Assembly: GCA_959347315.1 (NCBI GenBank)
Contig: OY365814.1
Span: 1,802,033 to 1,866,032, forward strand
Reading direction: 5' to 3'
Length of the DNA stretch: 64,000 nucleotides
From: Bimastos eiseni
Taxonomy: Eukaryota; Annelida; Clitellata; Crassiclitellata; Lumbricidae
The notes below the pieces were generated by a model, which saw only the letters and a program-made list of their open reading frames with translations, did no database searches and had not been told where the DNA came from. Shown piece after piece: positions 33,052 to 46,194 of the stretch. The number at the start of each line of letters is the position of its first letter. Position 1 is the first letter of the stretch. A program made the translations under genes and the position numbers.

Positions 33052-33914
33052 CTATATGTGATTGAACGTATAGACATAAATTGCGCCATGTATATGTACA
33101 TTTCCTCCAACGATCAGTTGCTTCTGTTTTTCATCATAGCACAATCTCCGCGGAGATCTGATCTCCGGTTCGTCTTCATTTTCCGTTGGACAAAGAATTC
33201 GAATCCATTGGAGATCGGAATCAAATAGAATCACTGCATGATTACCTTGGTCAGCCACAATCACTTCATCCGCTGAATTAAGTGAGAGATATCGAGGTTC
33301 ATTCAGTTGTTGTGCTTCATTTGAAATAAATTGACGGACAACCATCTGTCCATCGCTGGTCAACTCACTTATACACCAGTCATTGTGCCAATCAATCCAA
33401 TTTTCATCAGTTGTCACGTGAAGAATGATGTAATTCCCGGTGGATGTTGCCACGGCACGAATTGGGTTTATAATGTCAACTGGTAACAGAATCGATCGAA
33501 TAAGTTTTGCGTCTGATCCGTAGATCATCAAATTTGGCGGTGAATTGATCAACAGCAATAGCTGACCATTTCTGGACACTGACAGAGATGTAGCGTCATC
33601 AGCGGTCAGCCATTTTATTATTGTGTGTTGATCATCTGTTTCCTTTGTAATCTTCCAGACGCAGTTCTCACCAAGTTCGAAGACGTAAAGACAATTTTCT
33701 TTCTCACTGGATTGGATGTCACTTGCATATTTAATTTCTGCAGTTTCGAATTTTCTATAAAGTCGAAAAGGAGTTCGACCCTCAAAGACAGCAATTGTAC
33801 TTACACACAAAACGTAGATTTCATTTCGCAGCTTAGTCACTGCATACAAAAATTTATTGAGATCATTCGTTACCTCAATTCTCCCAGTTAAACTAACGGA
33901 CATCGGACAAATGG
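33052..33914 (-). CDS. Gene B, NHL-like beta-propeller terminal exon
   Basis: The acceptor GTACCTGTAG precedes a phase 1 exon of 863 bp ending at a stop. The intact protein includes FLYAVTKLRNEIYVLC, SEKENCLYVFELGENCVWKI, HTIIKWLTADDATSLSVSRN, GQLLLLINSPPNLMIYGSD, LNEPRYLSLNSADEVIVADQ with GNHAVILFDSDLQW, and PRRLCYDEKQKQLIVGG. The repeated 'x.L....GQLLL', 'A(D)QGNHAV' and 'IVGG' strands fit an NHL-type propeller. Unlike gene A's exon it has no frameshift. The role is inferred: ligand or substrate recognition domain of the same multi-domain protein. Confidence 0.75.
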
Positions 33915-34626
33915 CTACAGGTACAATAATAACAAATTACTGTTGATACACATTAACCGGCAGTTACTAGGCCTATCTTCATTAGTCATTAAATGTTAAA
34001 GACGTTTTATTACAATATTGACAGTCAATGGTCAAATTCACTTTCACTCTGTAGATTAAATTAACTGCCATCATATTTTTCTCATTTAAACTGTTTTCCA
34101 TCATGTTCTACATTTTGTATAAAGCAAACGTGAGAATTTAACCTATCGATCTATTACATTATTCTTCTTAATAATTCTATATATATATATACAATATAAT
34201 ATATATATATACATCTGCTGTTAATCGTCATGAACGTATAGGCCCCACTTGCTTGTAGGGCCTGCAATCGGTTACTACAGTGCTATAACACGCGCTGTTC
34301 ATTGCTGATTATTTCTAATAACGTGTTGATCTCCCTCGCATTCGCATGTAATTGTTTCTTCAAGTTACTCGCTCCTTACATATATATTATATAACTCATT
34401 CAATTTTCATCTTTAACTTTTCAACGCTCTTCATTAAAAGCTGTCAATTAAAATGTCACTCAATTTCACTGTCAGTTTCTCATTTTGACTCAAACCATTC
34501 TTGTCCTGATATAAATAAATAAATTTACCTGCCGTACACTCATTTCTCCTTTGACAGTTCACCAATTATTATCTAACTTTGATCTTAGACTAAGTCATAA
34601 TCATATATAATTCGCATCCATTTCGT

Positions 34627-34896
34627 ACATGTATCTTCCATTGTATCCATGTATCTTCCATTGTATCCATGTATCTTCTATTGTATCCATGTATCTTCCA
34701 TTGTATCCATGTATCTTCCATTGTATCCATGTATCTTCCATTGTATCCATGTATCTTACATTGTATCTACGTATCTTCCATTGTATCTATGTATCTTCCA
34801 TTGTATCCATGTATCTTCCATTGTATTCATGTATCTTCCATTGTATCCATGTATCTTCCATTGTATCCATGTATCTTCCATTGTATCCATGTATCT
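34627..34896 (+). repeat. 20-bp minisatellite, about 13 copies
   Basis: The unit is ATGTATCTTCCATTGTATCC, with a few substitutions and no length change. It lies inside gene B's intron. The multi-frame ORFs it makes are artefacts. Confidence 0.95.
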
Positions 34897-35090
34897 TTGC
34901 CATAATCCCAGTTTCTGTCCATCTGACTTTGGCCTTACTCACTCTTGATCTCATTTAAAGTCTGTTTGTTGCTATTTTTGCCATAAATCTGCTATCTAGG
35001 CTTCACATTTCGACTCTTGGTTTCTGCTTCTGATTCTATATCGACCATATCCAGACTGCCACGTCACGGCAGAAACCTTAAATATACTAT

Positions 35091-36420
35091 ATGATTCCAT
35101 CTCTAACGATGAAACATTATGTTGTTCCTCTCCTCAAGTCAACTGCTGTGGACGAAACAATGGAATATATTGATTATTTAACCACCTATACGCTCCTCTC
35201 ATCAGTCGGAAGTACAGCTGCTGGTCCCGTTTGTCTGACTGCAGGGCTTTTCAAGGGGGTAGCTCCTATGGTTGCAGAACATGTCGCAAGACTTTTTAAC
35301 ATTTCAATAATGTCCTCCTTTTTCTCGCCACAGTGGAAGACTAGCACAATCACGCCGGTTGCAAAAGTCGCTCGCCCGTCAGACGAAGCCGACTTTCGAC
35401 ATATATCGGTTACCTTCATCCTCAGTCGTCTTCTATAAAAGTTTATCGCATACCGATTTTTCCATCCATTCCTGACGCAGCCGCAATCCAACCAGGAATT
35501 TGAGGATCAATGTGCCTTTCGTCCATCGGGTTCAACCACTGCAGCCCTCATAACCTTGATCAACAACCTACAAGAACTCCTTCATGACAACCAATATGTC
35601 AATTTGATAGCCCTAGACTTTTCAAAAGCCTTTGACACGGTCGAACACGCACATCTCGCAGAGCGGTTGGCAGAGTTGTCCATTCCATATAGTATATACA
35701 ACTGGATCATTAACTTTCTTAGCAATCGCAACCACGGAACCAAATACAATGGCGTCGTCTCGGCAATCATTCGTATTAATGCCAGCATTGTCCAGGGTTC
35801 TCACTTCATTACGGCCATATCCAGGTTAAAAGCTGTCCCTCTTGCACATGGACTGGTCAAGTACGCTGACGACACATACCTGTTGATTCCTGGTTCCAAC
35901 CAGGACACGATTGAGATTTAACTAAATCATGTGTCTGGGTGTGCTGCCAAATGCAACCTACGACTAAATATTAAAAAAGACGAGATGATTATACGACGTC
36001 CTCGGGGCGGTGGGGTCGAGGAGCAGACCCATTGGAGACGCCAGGACTGCCAAGGGTCAAGAGTATGGTTATCCTGGGTGTCACCATGACTGAAAACTTC
36101 AATTTTGAACCTCATATAAATAAATTATGTGCCCGAGTACTGTAACAGTCAGTGATGAACAGACTGATTCGCCAACGCTATCTGCCAGATGATATTCTTC
36201 CATTCGAACATTTTGATCGGGTTGGCTGAAACGGCTCTATTCAAAGCGCTACTGGAGAACCTAGGTCACGTGCTGCACCGGTTCCTTCCTCCTATTAAGG
36301 CGATCTTCCACTCCCTACGTCCGCGCCCACATGACCGTGAAATTCCACAGGCGGACAGTCTTGAGCGATAATCCTTTTAATGAGAATGTCGTATTATTAA
36401 AACTAATGTATTGCTATTTA
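35091..36420 (+). mobile_element. Non-LTR retrotransposon fragment (CR1/jockey-like RT to C-terminus)
   Basis: Pieces in order on the plus strand: AGPVCLTAGLFKGVAPMVAE, FSPQWKTSTITPVAKVARPS, then FRHISVTFILSRLL (stop), CAFRPSGSTTAALITLINNL, motif A ALDFSKAFDTVEHAHLAE, INASIVQGS and catalytic LVKYADDTYLL, then the tail LRPRPHDREIPQADS near 36,310-36,370. Stops and frame changes show that it is dead. It is antisense within the intron of gene B. Confidence 0.85.
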
Positions 36421-37040
36421 AAAGATCAGCTGATCCCCACAACTGCATGTATGTTGCAGATAATCTAGAGTGAAAATTCTGTTTCAATTGTTTAATTAAA
36501 ATGCTGTACTTTTAAATGTATTGTAAACCAGAGTGCGGATAAGCAGTTGGTTCAATTAAGAATATATTTGTTTGCTTATAATATGGTAATGAAACAATAA
36601 TTAAGTAGTTCAACCCCCAATGTGCTTGCGCCTTCAACGAACAATCAGTTTTATTTACTCAGATAAAATGTATATTGGGGTATGTCATACCCCACCTCAC
36701 CCTAAGGTTACAATGCTTCAACTCACTCCCAAAGGGTTAAAAAATGAACATCACTCTTTTTGTTATAATATATGTTTTGTAACCCAGAAAAGTGTTAGGC
36801 CCTATAAGCATATCTTTCAAAGTCTATTTAACACAAGCAACACTATAGATAGGGTCCTTGAATGCTGCCATACATTAAATTTCGACTCCTATTTAAATTG
36901 TTAACATCTTGTAGCACTATATTAACCGTTACTACCGTGCACTTTTCAGCTTCAATTAAAAAGTGAACATCACTCTTTTTGTTATAATTACTTTAATTAC
37001 ATGCTTGAAGTTTTCTTATAAAGAATTAATTAACTAGAAC

Positions 37041-37404
37041 CTGCCTTCTGCGACTGTTTTCTCGAATTGACTGCAACCAACATTGATAACTTTCGACTGA
37101 ATGATTTCAGTTGGAATATTTGCCAGACCAGATAATACGTCTCTCAGTTTATTCGATTCGTATTGCCTCTGAATATATTCAAGTGATGCTTGTGAATGAC
37201 ACCAGATCCAAATGACCACAGTCTGTCTGTGAAGTTGAGAGTTGAGGATTTCAATGCCTTCATCCTTCAGTTGACTGTTGTGCTTATAGGTTTGACGTGA
37301 CCAAGGTATGATTCTGCTCCGAAGGTCAACGAACCTTTGATGAATGAGTTTATGTGTTTCGATGGAAGTGTTTGGAGGATTTTTCACTTCAACATTTATC
37401 ACAA
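37041..37404 (-). CDS. Gene B, central-domain exon (unidentified adaptor-like domain)
   Basis: The acceptor TTTTTGCATTTAG and donor GGCAG/GTTCTA give a 364-bp phase 1 to phase 2 exon. The protein runs VVINVEVKNPPNTSIETHK, then QRFVDLRSRIIPWSRQTYKH, QLKDEGIEILNSQLHRQTVV with IWIWCHSQASLEYIQRQYES, NKLRDVLSGLANIP. The second half is the best-conserved part with gene A (EIL.SQL..QTVV.WI.C.(S/T)QA.L.YIQ..YES..L). The family is not certain; a TRADD-N-like fold is possible. It sits 0.85 kb from the CARD exon. Confidence 0.65.
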
Positions 37405-38258
37405 CTAAATGCAAAAAGAAAAATAATGAAATACTAAATTCTTTGACGTAATTTTCGTTAACCTGTTATTCATTTAAGAGTTTAGGCTGATTCAAATTGT
37501 GAAAAGTGAAAAATATTTTATGGAATACAACATTCTGCAAATGAATAATGTGGCTAAAGCAATGAGTCAAGCAACAAATGCGTATTTTGCATTAATTATA
37601 TTTTGTTGACAGACTGATAAAATGGAAATACATGTATTTGCTTAAAGCGCTGAAAAAAGAAGAGATAGACCCTAAGTCTTCAACTGTTTACGAAGTTCGT
37701 CAAAAGATATTAATGGGTCCTAATATGTCCATGGCATTGATCGACACGGTGCGTGTAGAGTGTTATAGAAGGACGGTATTACAACAGTTAATGTCGCCGG
37801 CTTTGATTAATTGACAGTCGAAATACAAGTCTGTTCGATGCTAGGCTTTGAAATGTCATATTATTACATCTTACAATGGTAACTTAAGACTCAGGTGCCA
37901 TTAACCCTAAAGTACGTAATGTGATTAAGATTGCCAAATGTTTCTCATCTTGTCATTTTAGACGCATTTAGGAATTGTATCAGTGGTATGGTGTTCTTTT
38001 TTGAGTTAATTCTCACTTCCACCATTGGTTTTAAGTGATTTTGACGATTACCAACATTTTATGAGTAAGCATGGATGCAACCCAAGCCTACCAAAGGACT
38101 TCAAGTTATCAATGTAATAAACCCAAATTTGACGGATGACCTTACTACTACGATGACCCTTAACGATCAATTTCCATCTGTAAAGAATGTCACACCATAA
38201 TAGTTATCAAATAAAACGTGTTAGTTGCGAAAAATGAGATCAAAGATTTACTCTGAAC
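37405..38258 (-). other. Gene B intron between CARD and central exons
   Basis: 854 bp, phase 1 at both ends. No repeat was recognised. Gene A's equivalent is over 2.8 kb owing to insertions. Confidence 0.55.
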
Positions 38259-38540
38259 CTCCTCCACTTTCGACGATCTTTGCCACTGTTTTCTGATTGG
38301 TTCTTCGCAGACAGATGACGAAATTTGACCACTTAGTTTCGCTCAAGTCGCTCAAAAAGGACAAAATTTTGGTGTTCTTATCTTCTTTTGAAAGTCGTTG
38401 TTGAATAGATTGACTTTGCTCTTCCGTTATCCAGTTTAGAGACAACAGCAAAGCAAGTAATTCGTCGCTCGGATGAATATTTTCTATTAGATATTGTCGG
38501 TTTTTTCTTATGATGGCATATTTCCTCGTGATTTGCATAT
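38259..38540 (-). CDS. Gene B, CARD exon
   Basis: The acceptor TTGGTCTTTTTAG and donor GGAG/GTTCAG bound a 282-bp phase 1-1 exon. The protein reads MQITRKYAIIRKNRQYLIEN, IHPSDELLALLLSLNWITEE, QSQSIQQRLSKEDKNTKILS, ending in WSNFVICLRRTNQKTVAKIV and ESGGG. The helix pattern and the I.KNR..L...I.PSDELL..LLS..WITEEQ and F..CLR.TNQ..VA.I signatures identify a CARD-type death fold. It is the ortholog-like partner of 17,904-18,191. As in gene A, the triple Gly lies exactly at the donor. Confidence 0.78.
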
Positions 38541-39801
38541 CTAAAAAGACCAATAATATGACTATTAAGAAAATTACGCAATTGATTCATTAGAAAAATA
38601 TTGTTGTGTCTTCAGCAGCAAACTTGTTCTTGTCCAAGTGAATGAGGAACCTTAGTGAGTTTACATAAGCTCAACTCGTCATAGAAAAAGAAAGTTCCCA
38701 ATATCACGCACGGTGGTTTAAAAGACGCGGTGGTGATCGTAGTCGGGACTTGAATGGGGTTCTCTAGTGATTCCAACTAAATCCTGATCTTTGAGTTACT
38801 ATTTTCACAGTGCTAACCCTTTATGATGAATATATGAATAGATGTATATAAGTCTTTTTCGTTCTATAGTATGTTCTAAAATCTCTTTTTCAATTTTGGG
38901 TTTTTGTCCATTTCTTTTATTTCTAGTTTTTTAAATGTAATTTCGTTAACTTATTTACTTGCTAGTGGTGTCTGTAAATTTTTATTTTCCACGAATGATG
39001 TCTATGCGCTTTTGCTCTGTCTGGTCAGCCTAGCCTGGTAGCCGCGTGCATTCAGATTGCGTCTACTGTCAACGTTGTCTGTGAATTGGGCAGATTGTTA
39101 ATGTTGTCTTAGACGCAAGCGCAGACATCTGTCTGCTGCGTGCGAGGTCGGTTAAGCTTGGCGGCAGTATGGAAGAAGTTTGCGTTGAGGGGGGCAGCTC
39201 TGCGGTTGTCGAACAACTACAAAAGTACAAGTCTCGCAATCTTGCAATCTAACGCTTTTGACCAAATCCTGAGTGACAGCTAAAGGAAGACATGGATACC
39301 AATAAGTGTCGTCAGAGGAACATAATCTGTACTTTCATTTGTATAACTTATATCGATCAGAAATCCAAATTTATTGCTGATTGGTTAATATATTAATGTC
39401 AAGAGCACAACTCCAAAGGAAGGTTGTGGACGACAGCCGAATTTCACCATATAATGCTCAATTGGATTCACATTATTCAGTTACACATTTGAGGATGTTT
39501 TGATTAGGACTATATATTTGAATTTTAGGTACAATATGCTTAAGATATGCACTGCACGCATTAAATCCTGAAGAAAGTATATCGGTCGTTGAATTTATCG
39601 CTCATAGGTCTTATTAACACGAAAAAAGATAAAGCATTATTTGCAAATCAACGTTTTGGAATATGATTGATTGAGACACAAAATAAAATTGTTAAAAATT
39701 CTGCAAATTCAACGTAATTTCACATTTATTGTCGCCCGCGTGAAGAAATCACTTTGATATAAGTTAGATTGGCTTTACTTTTGAGAATGAAAACAACCTA
39801 C
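38541..39801 (-). other. Gene B intron 1
   Basis: Phase 1 intron. It contains a GC-richer block (39,030-39,240) whose plus strand has a short ATG reading frame (MEEVCVEGGSSAVVEQLQKY), not assignable. No other element was recognised. Confidence 0.45.
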
Positions 39802-39988
39802 GTTGCATTCGTTGCGAAATTCTCTTCTTAAATCTTGGTTTTGTTATTCGTCGAAACCAACAGAAATCGACTGATGCAAGAGTTTTGATGACATCTTCGT
39901 AGCTCGGAATTGATGAGGAGTTCAGTAGCCAATGTAGAAACGAATTTTCTAGGATGATATCCAGCAACTCCAGTGGAATTTCATTCAT
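39802..39988 (-). CDS. Gene B, F-box-like exon
   Basis: The acceptor TAATTTTTCAG sits directly before ATG AAT GAA; the donor is GCAAC/GTAGGT, phase 1. Length is 187 bp, exactly as in gene A. The protein is MNEIPLELLDIILENSFLHW, LLNSSSIPSYEDVIKTLASV, DFCWFRRITKPRFKKRIS. The IPLELLDIIL...L.SV..CW.R core resembles an F-box (LP.ELL..IL...V...W) with an inserted hydrophobic segment. The ATG at the exon start may be the initiator after a 5' UTR intron, or translation may begin further upstream; gene A lacks an ATG at this place. Confidence 0.65.
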
Positions 39989-40680
39989 CTGAAAAATTAA
40001 ATTAATAAGTACATCATTTGCATTGACTGAAGATTTGACTATTTTCTTTTCTTCTGTCTCCGTAAATGAATGTCATTTGCCACGGAATGTCAGCTTGTTC
40101 AATAAACAAAGATCATACCACAAAAATATGGACACCTGCTCTCATAGCATTTCCAGTGCTCACTTAAGCTTTCATTATTCTGCAAAAAGGTTAGAAAACC
40201 GGTTAATATGGAAATAATAACCCGCACTGATAGACTACTTAATAACCAATGGTTTCCATATTTCTGCGTCTGTTTAAATTTGCGGTGAATGACAGGGTCT
40301 TAGTAGCCTACAGAGGCTGCTCTCTTGTGCCATTTCACTAAGTTTGCAACTTATTGTGTTACATACAGTCTGTTCTAAACATAAAACTCGTCTCTTCGAC
40401 TTCACGTCCAGCATGAAATGACTCTGGTTTCCCAAATATTTTAGATTTCGTCACTCGCTTCTATGGCAATCCTAATAACTAAGCGCGATCATTTTACACA
40501 AAGCGATCACTATTTACGCCATTATCATCATGATTTCGATTCTAAGACAACATAGTCCAGGAAATCAAGCTCAAACATAGTCAACCTCGACAAAATTGCT
40601 TCAGAAGCTTTTTGAACGGTTTCCTGTTCAGAATTCATTGTTGAAAAACATACTGAAAATCCCACAAAATCCGACCATGG
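39989..40680. other. Region 5' of gene B
   Basis: Expected to hold the promoter and any first exon of gene B (minus strand), but no core promoter motif or exon is convincing. Confidence 0.35.
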
Positions 40681-41190
40681 GGTCACTTCCAAAATGGAGT
40701 TTTGAAGGTCAAAAGGTCAACATAGAAGAAAATGGCCACAATTCAGCCAAATAATGTTCTATTTTGGTGATTCTTTCTTCTGTTAGCTCAGGTCATCAAA
40801 GGCTTCAATCTGAAAGACCATGGAGTCAAAGGCTGCTTTAATGCAAGGTCATGTCAAGGTCAAAAGGTTAAAATAATGGCAAAATAGCTATAGTTCAGCA
40901 AAATATTGCTGTATTTGGGTCATTTTTTGATCCTTTAGCTCGGACCATGCTCCATATAATGCCATATAATGCTCGGATATAGCCTTTGCTTGTCCAAGGG
41001 AAAAAATAAAATGATCAACTAAATAGAACAGCATTTGACTGAGTTTTGTCCAGCATCCCATTACTTTGACCTTGAAATGACATCTTATCATGCCAGCCAT
41101 TGACTACTGGGTCTTCTTGAACGGTCTCTTACCGGTCTGAGCTAACATATAAAAAAATCACCCAAGTACAACAATATTTTGGTTATTTTA
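40680..41190. repeat. Direct and inverted copies of a GGTCAAAAGGT-type repeat
   Basis: About 95-bp stretches beginning AGGTCAAAAGGT near 40,708 and 40,855 are diverged direct copies. A third copy (near 41,128-41,180, including CAACAATATTTTGG) is in inverse orientation, giving a foldback structure. Confidence 0.55.
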
Positions 41191-41742
41191 CTATCAGAAG
41201 TTTATATAATGCGCTATGATGAACAATGGTGATTGGTTGCAGTGTTTTAGTAGGCCAGGTTCTATATTTTTTTCGTAAGTAGGCGGGATGTAATTTTGTC
41301 GCCTCGCACCACCCACACGGAATCAGACAATTGAATACGAACAAGACATAACGAGATTCTGAGCACTATTAAATTGCTAAATATACTAAGCAGTGTACAT
41401 TGAAATTATAAATATGAAAATATTCTATTGATCACATAGTCTGACACAGAGGAACTAGAAATTGAAATTACTGAATTGTTGCATAATTTTTTCTCTCAAT
41501 CGGATGAGGAGTCTTTGGCGTGATTATTTTGCGCAGCATGCGCCTCATCAGATACCGGACGCTTAATGAACTGCAGGATTGCGTCTTTCTGCCTGGCCGC
41601 AGATAGCACAGTTAAAGGAAAGTGTCTGACGGTGCTGTTTGCATTTGTATCGTAACTTAATGCTACTATTATAAATTTCTGAATATTCGAATGATGAGCA
41701 ATACATGTAGGGTACTAAATAATTGGTCAGAGAACAGAACGC

Positions 41743-41780
<38 letters not shown>

Positions 41781-41819
41781 TTCACATATATATATGTATA
41801 TATACATGAAAACATAAAA
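41191..41819. other. Unassigned sequence with TA microsatellite
   Basis: TA run at 41,745-41,777 and a nearby TATATG-rich palindromic stretch to 41,812. No gene. Confidence 0.4.
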
Positions 41820-42062
41820 ACACAGATGCCATGGGCTATACTGTATGCCCATCATCTAATTATAACACATAACTCGACTGAAATCTCAAGAGGAGCTTTA
41901 GTGGCTGGCAGAAGGCTCAAAAGTAAAGGGCTCAAGATAAATAGGCCTACAAGCAAAGCAGAAACTGTGGTATGTTCGAGGACAGCTGTGAACTTAGGGA
42001 ATAAGGACAGAAATGGAAACATACTGAAGCAAGTGGGAACCTTCAAATATCTAAGGATTCAA
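41820..42062 (+). mobile_element. Non-LTR retrotransposon RT fragment (degenerate)
   Basis: The plus-strand ORF reads MPWAILYAHHLIITHNSTEI, then RRLKSKGLKINRPTSKAE, then NILKQVGTFKYLRIQYS. It matches the RT region around motif C (normally A-D-D; here mutated to AHH), followed by LKSKGLKIN and LKQV.TFKYL. A tandem 22-bp minisatellite starts right at its end. Confidence 0.65.
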
Positions 42063-42332
42063 TATAGCCAACACAGAGAAGCAATGTAGCCAACACAGGG
42101 AAGCAATGTAGCCAACACAGGGAAGCAATGTAGCCAACACAGGGAAACAATGTAGCCAACACAGGGAAGCAATGTAGCCAACATAGGAAAGCAATGTAGC
42201 CAACACAGGGAAGCAATGTAGCCAACACAGGAAAGCAATGTAGCCAACACAGGGAAACAATGTAGCCAACACAGCGAAACAATGTAGCCAACACAGAGAA
42301 ACAATGTAGCCAACACAGGGAGACAATCGCAC
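42060..42332 (+). repeat. 22-bp minisatellite, about 12 copies
   Basis: The unit is CAATGTAGCCAACACAGGGAAG, with a few substitutions. It directly follows the retrotransposon fragment. Confidence 0.95.
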
Positions 42333-43417
42333 AAGGCGATTTCGCCACAATTGTTTGAAGTATTTTGTTTATAGTTGTAATGGTTTAATAACTGAGTTTC
42401 ATTGCAGATTCATTAATTCAACTGTTGCACGGTTACAGTATACTCGCAAATATTTGTGCATTTCCGATATAATATTGTTTGAAGTTCTAAATATAAATAC
42501 TTCTTTTGAACCACAAAACAAACAATATTCAGTGTTGCTTAAAGTAAGACCAACCGTTAGCAGCCAAGTGAGAAACTTTAAATTGGTGAACGACTGTTCA
42601 AATTCCAATAGGGCCTACGACAAAAGAAAAACATCAATATTTGAATATTTACCTACAAGTCTTGCATATAGCACTTAATATGTAGCATCTTTGCAGAACC
42701 TTGTAACTTTCCTGTAACATGACTCTACCGGAAGCTGAAAGGCACCACAATAGGCATATTTTGAATAATCTGGAGATGCTACTAATGAAATGAAGCTCAA
42801 AACCCATTAATTCTCATGGCGACCGAATATCCTCGGTTAATTAAGATTCCCATTTCGGTGTGGCCTTGCGCGCTTTGCAAATTGGATTCATTAATAATAA
42901 TTTTATATCGATTCCAAATCGGTTACCTCCCAGATCACTTGATTATCTCATCTGAAGATAATAATTATTCTATCTAGTAAGTTTCTATCTTCCCTTTCTA
43001 TGCACAAAACTCTAATAGCAACTGCTTAATGCAAGTAAAATATTAATACTTGTTGGGTGATTTCGTTGATATAAATCCACTTGATTCAAATCATCGGTCC
43101 TCAGATTTTGATCGAAACAATTGCCCGGCGGGGAGATTTTCCTCATCATCGGGATTTCACAAAGCAAGGAAACTTTTCTGACAAAGACATAATGTAAATT
43201 TGTAAACAAGAAGGTTTGTCTAGCTCCGTGTTCAGAACTAAATTGTCCTGTATTTTTAGCCTTAGGTAATAATATTCATGAAGATAGGCTAGAATTATGT
43301 CGGAGGGTACACTGGTGAAACAATTAACTGAATTTAGGTAATGACACGCAAACGATTGGGTTTATTCACGTGTTTTCTCAAATTATCCTGAATGCATAAT
43401 GTTCGCACGACACAGAC
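42333..43417. other. Unassigned sequence
   Basis: No supported gene or element. The ORF at 42,355-42,678 (+) is not recognised. Confidence 0.35.
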
Positions 43418-44890
<1,473 letters not shown>

Positions 44891-45555
44891 GCTGGACCAC
44901 TTAAAGGCCAAGTTTTTAGGGCGTGGTCTAATGAATACCTGCCGCCTGCTAGCTACCAATCAGATCTCTCCAAAGCATCTCATCCGCCTGGGATACAATC
45001 TTAAACAAATGGACCGGTGTGGTCAGCCTATCTGAATAGGCTCAAATGGACCAAGTAGACAGCTGAGGGAAATGCACTGGAAATAACAATTGAAGCAATG
45101 ATCATGCTTCATAGTCCTTATAATTATATGCATCTACACACCTGTACTTGATATGCCACTCATATGCCTTCGTGCCTGTATTCGTGTGTGTGCGTGCTTG
45201 CGCAGCTTTAGCCGTCTTGCAAGCTGCTCGTGGACAGCCTCCCGTCAAACGTGTGAAAAGTGCAACCAAACCCATGCGGGAAGTTTGTTGCAGTGTTGTA
45301 AATCGCGACTTCAAGGGTCGAAGCCATGAGCCAAATCTTGGCGGTGGCCTGTGGTCACTGTTGTTTGCGTTTGTTTTTACGTGATGATGACCGATGCGAG
45401 TGTAAATGAGAAATAGACTGAAAAGAATACTGGATGAATGCTATCAAATGCTGCATGCATATATAAGTGTGCGTATATATGTATGCATATATGTATATGT
45501 ATATATATACCGAGAGTGAGAGATCTTATTGTTCCCATGTATCATAATTGATCAT
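44891..45555. other. Unassigned sequence
   Basis: Ends with a TATATGTATGC-type microsatellite patch (45,450-45,515). No gene supported. Confidence 0.35.
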
Positions 45556-45559
45556 AATA

Positions 45560-46180
45560 AAAAAAAATATGGTTTCTCGCCAGTGTGGATTCTCGCGTGA
45601 AGTATCATATAACTGCTGTGGACAAATTTCTGACATAACTGACATTTATATTGTTTTTCTCCAGTATGGGTTCTGATGTGTATTTTCAGATCACAGCCCT
45701 TTTCATATAATTTCTTACATAAATGACATTTGTAAGGTGTTTTACTTACTAGTACAGCTGTTCACATGCATTTTCAGATGACTGCCATGAACAAATGATT
45801 TTTGAAATGACAGGTCAACAATGTATGACCTTTCTCCAGCATGAGTTATTAGAATAGTCTTCTGATCACTGAGACCTGTATGATTGATGCATGCACCATC
45901 GGCAAACATACTTCAGCAAATGATTTCTCACACATCGGACATTTAAATGGTTGCTCTCTATTACGTTTTCTCGTACGATATCTCAGAATTGTGTCTTTAG
46001 CAGATGACTTCTGAAGAGATTGATAGTTCCAAGATGTTTCTCTAAAAGTCGTTTTTATTTGCTTTTGTAAATTACCAGAATGTTGCAAATGATTATTCGC
46101 GTAATTTGGATTAACATTGCTTTTTGAAAGCAATTGATTGTGAGATATCTTCTGTTTCGGCTGATGCAAGTGCAACCTTT
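45560..46180 (-). pseudogene. C2H2 zinc-finger relic
   Basis: The minus strand encodes, in order but in two frames, [78 protein letters not shown] and ARIHTGEK. A stop and frame shift lie between fingers. An N-terminal stretch (from 46,175) lacks fingers. It differs in sequence from the 47.6 kb gene and is a separate, older family member. Confidence 0.65.
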
Positions 46181-46194
46181 CACACAGACAGTGT

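Larger units (their letters stand above)
33915..37040 (-). other. Gene B intron between central and propeller exons
   Basis: About 3.1 kb. It contains a 20-bp minisatellite (34.63-34.90 kb) and an antisense retrotransposon fragment (35.1-36.4 kb). The flanking exon phases (2, then 1) do not match, so a small exon may be hidden here. A 25-bp sequence (TGAACATCACTCTTTTTGTT and five more bases) occurs twice, near 36,746 and 36,963. Confidence 0.5.

Noticed and set aside
34629..34958. Three overlapping YLPLYPCIFHCI-type ORFs
   Set aside because: By-products of a 20-bp minisatellite in an intron.
36620..36904. 95-residue plus-strand ORF as a gene
   Set aside because: No recognised domain, no splice signals; it lies in the gene B intron just downstream of a dead retrotransposon.
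42043..42350. Minus-strand VGYIASLCWLHCF ORFs
   Set aside because: By-products of the 22-bp minisatellite.
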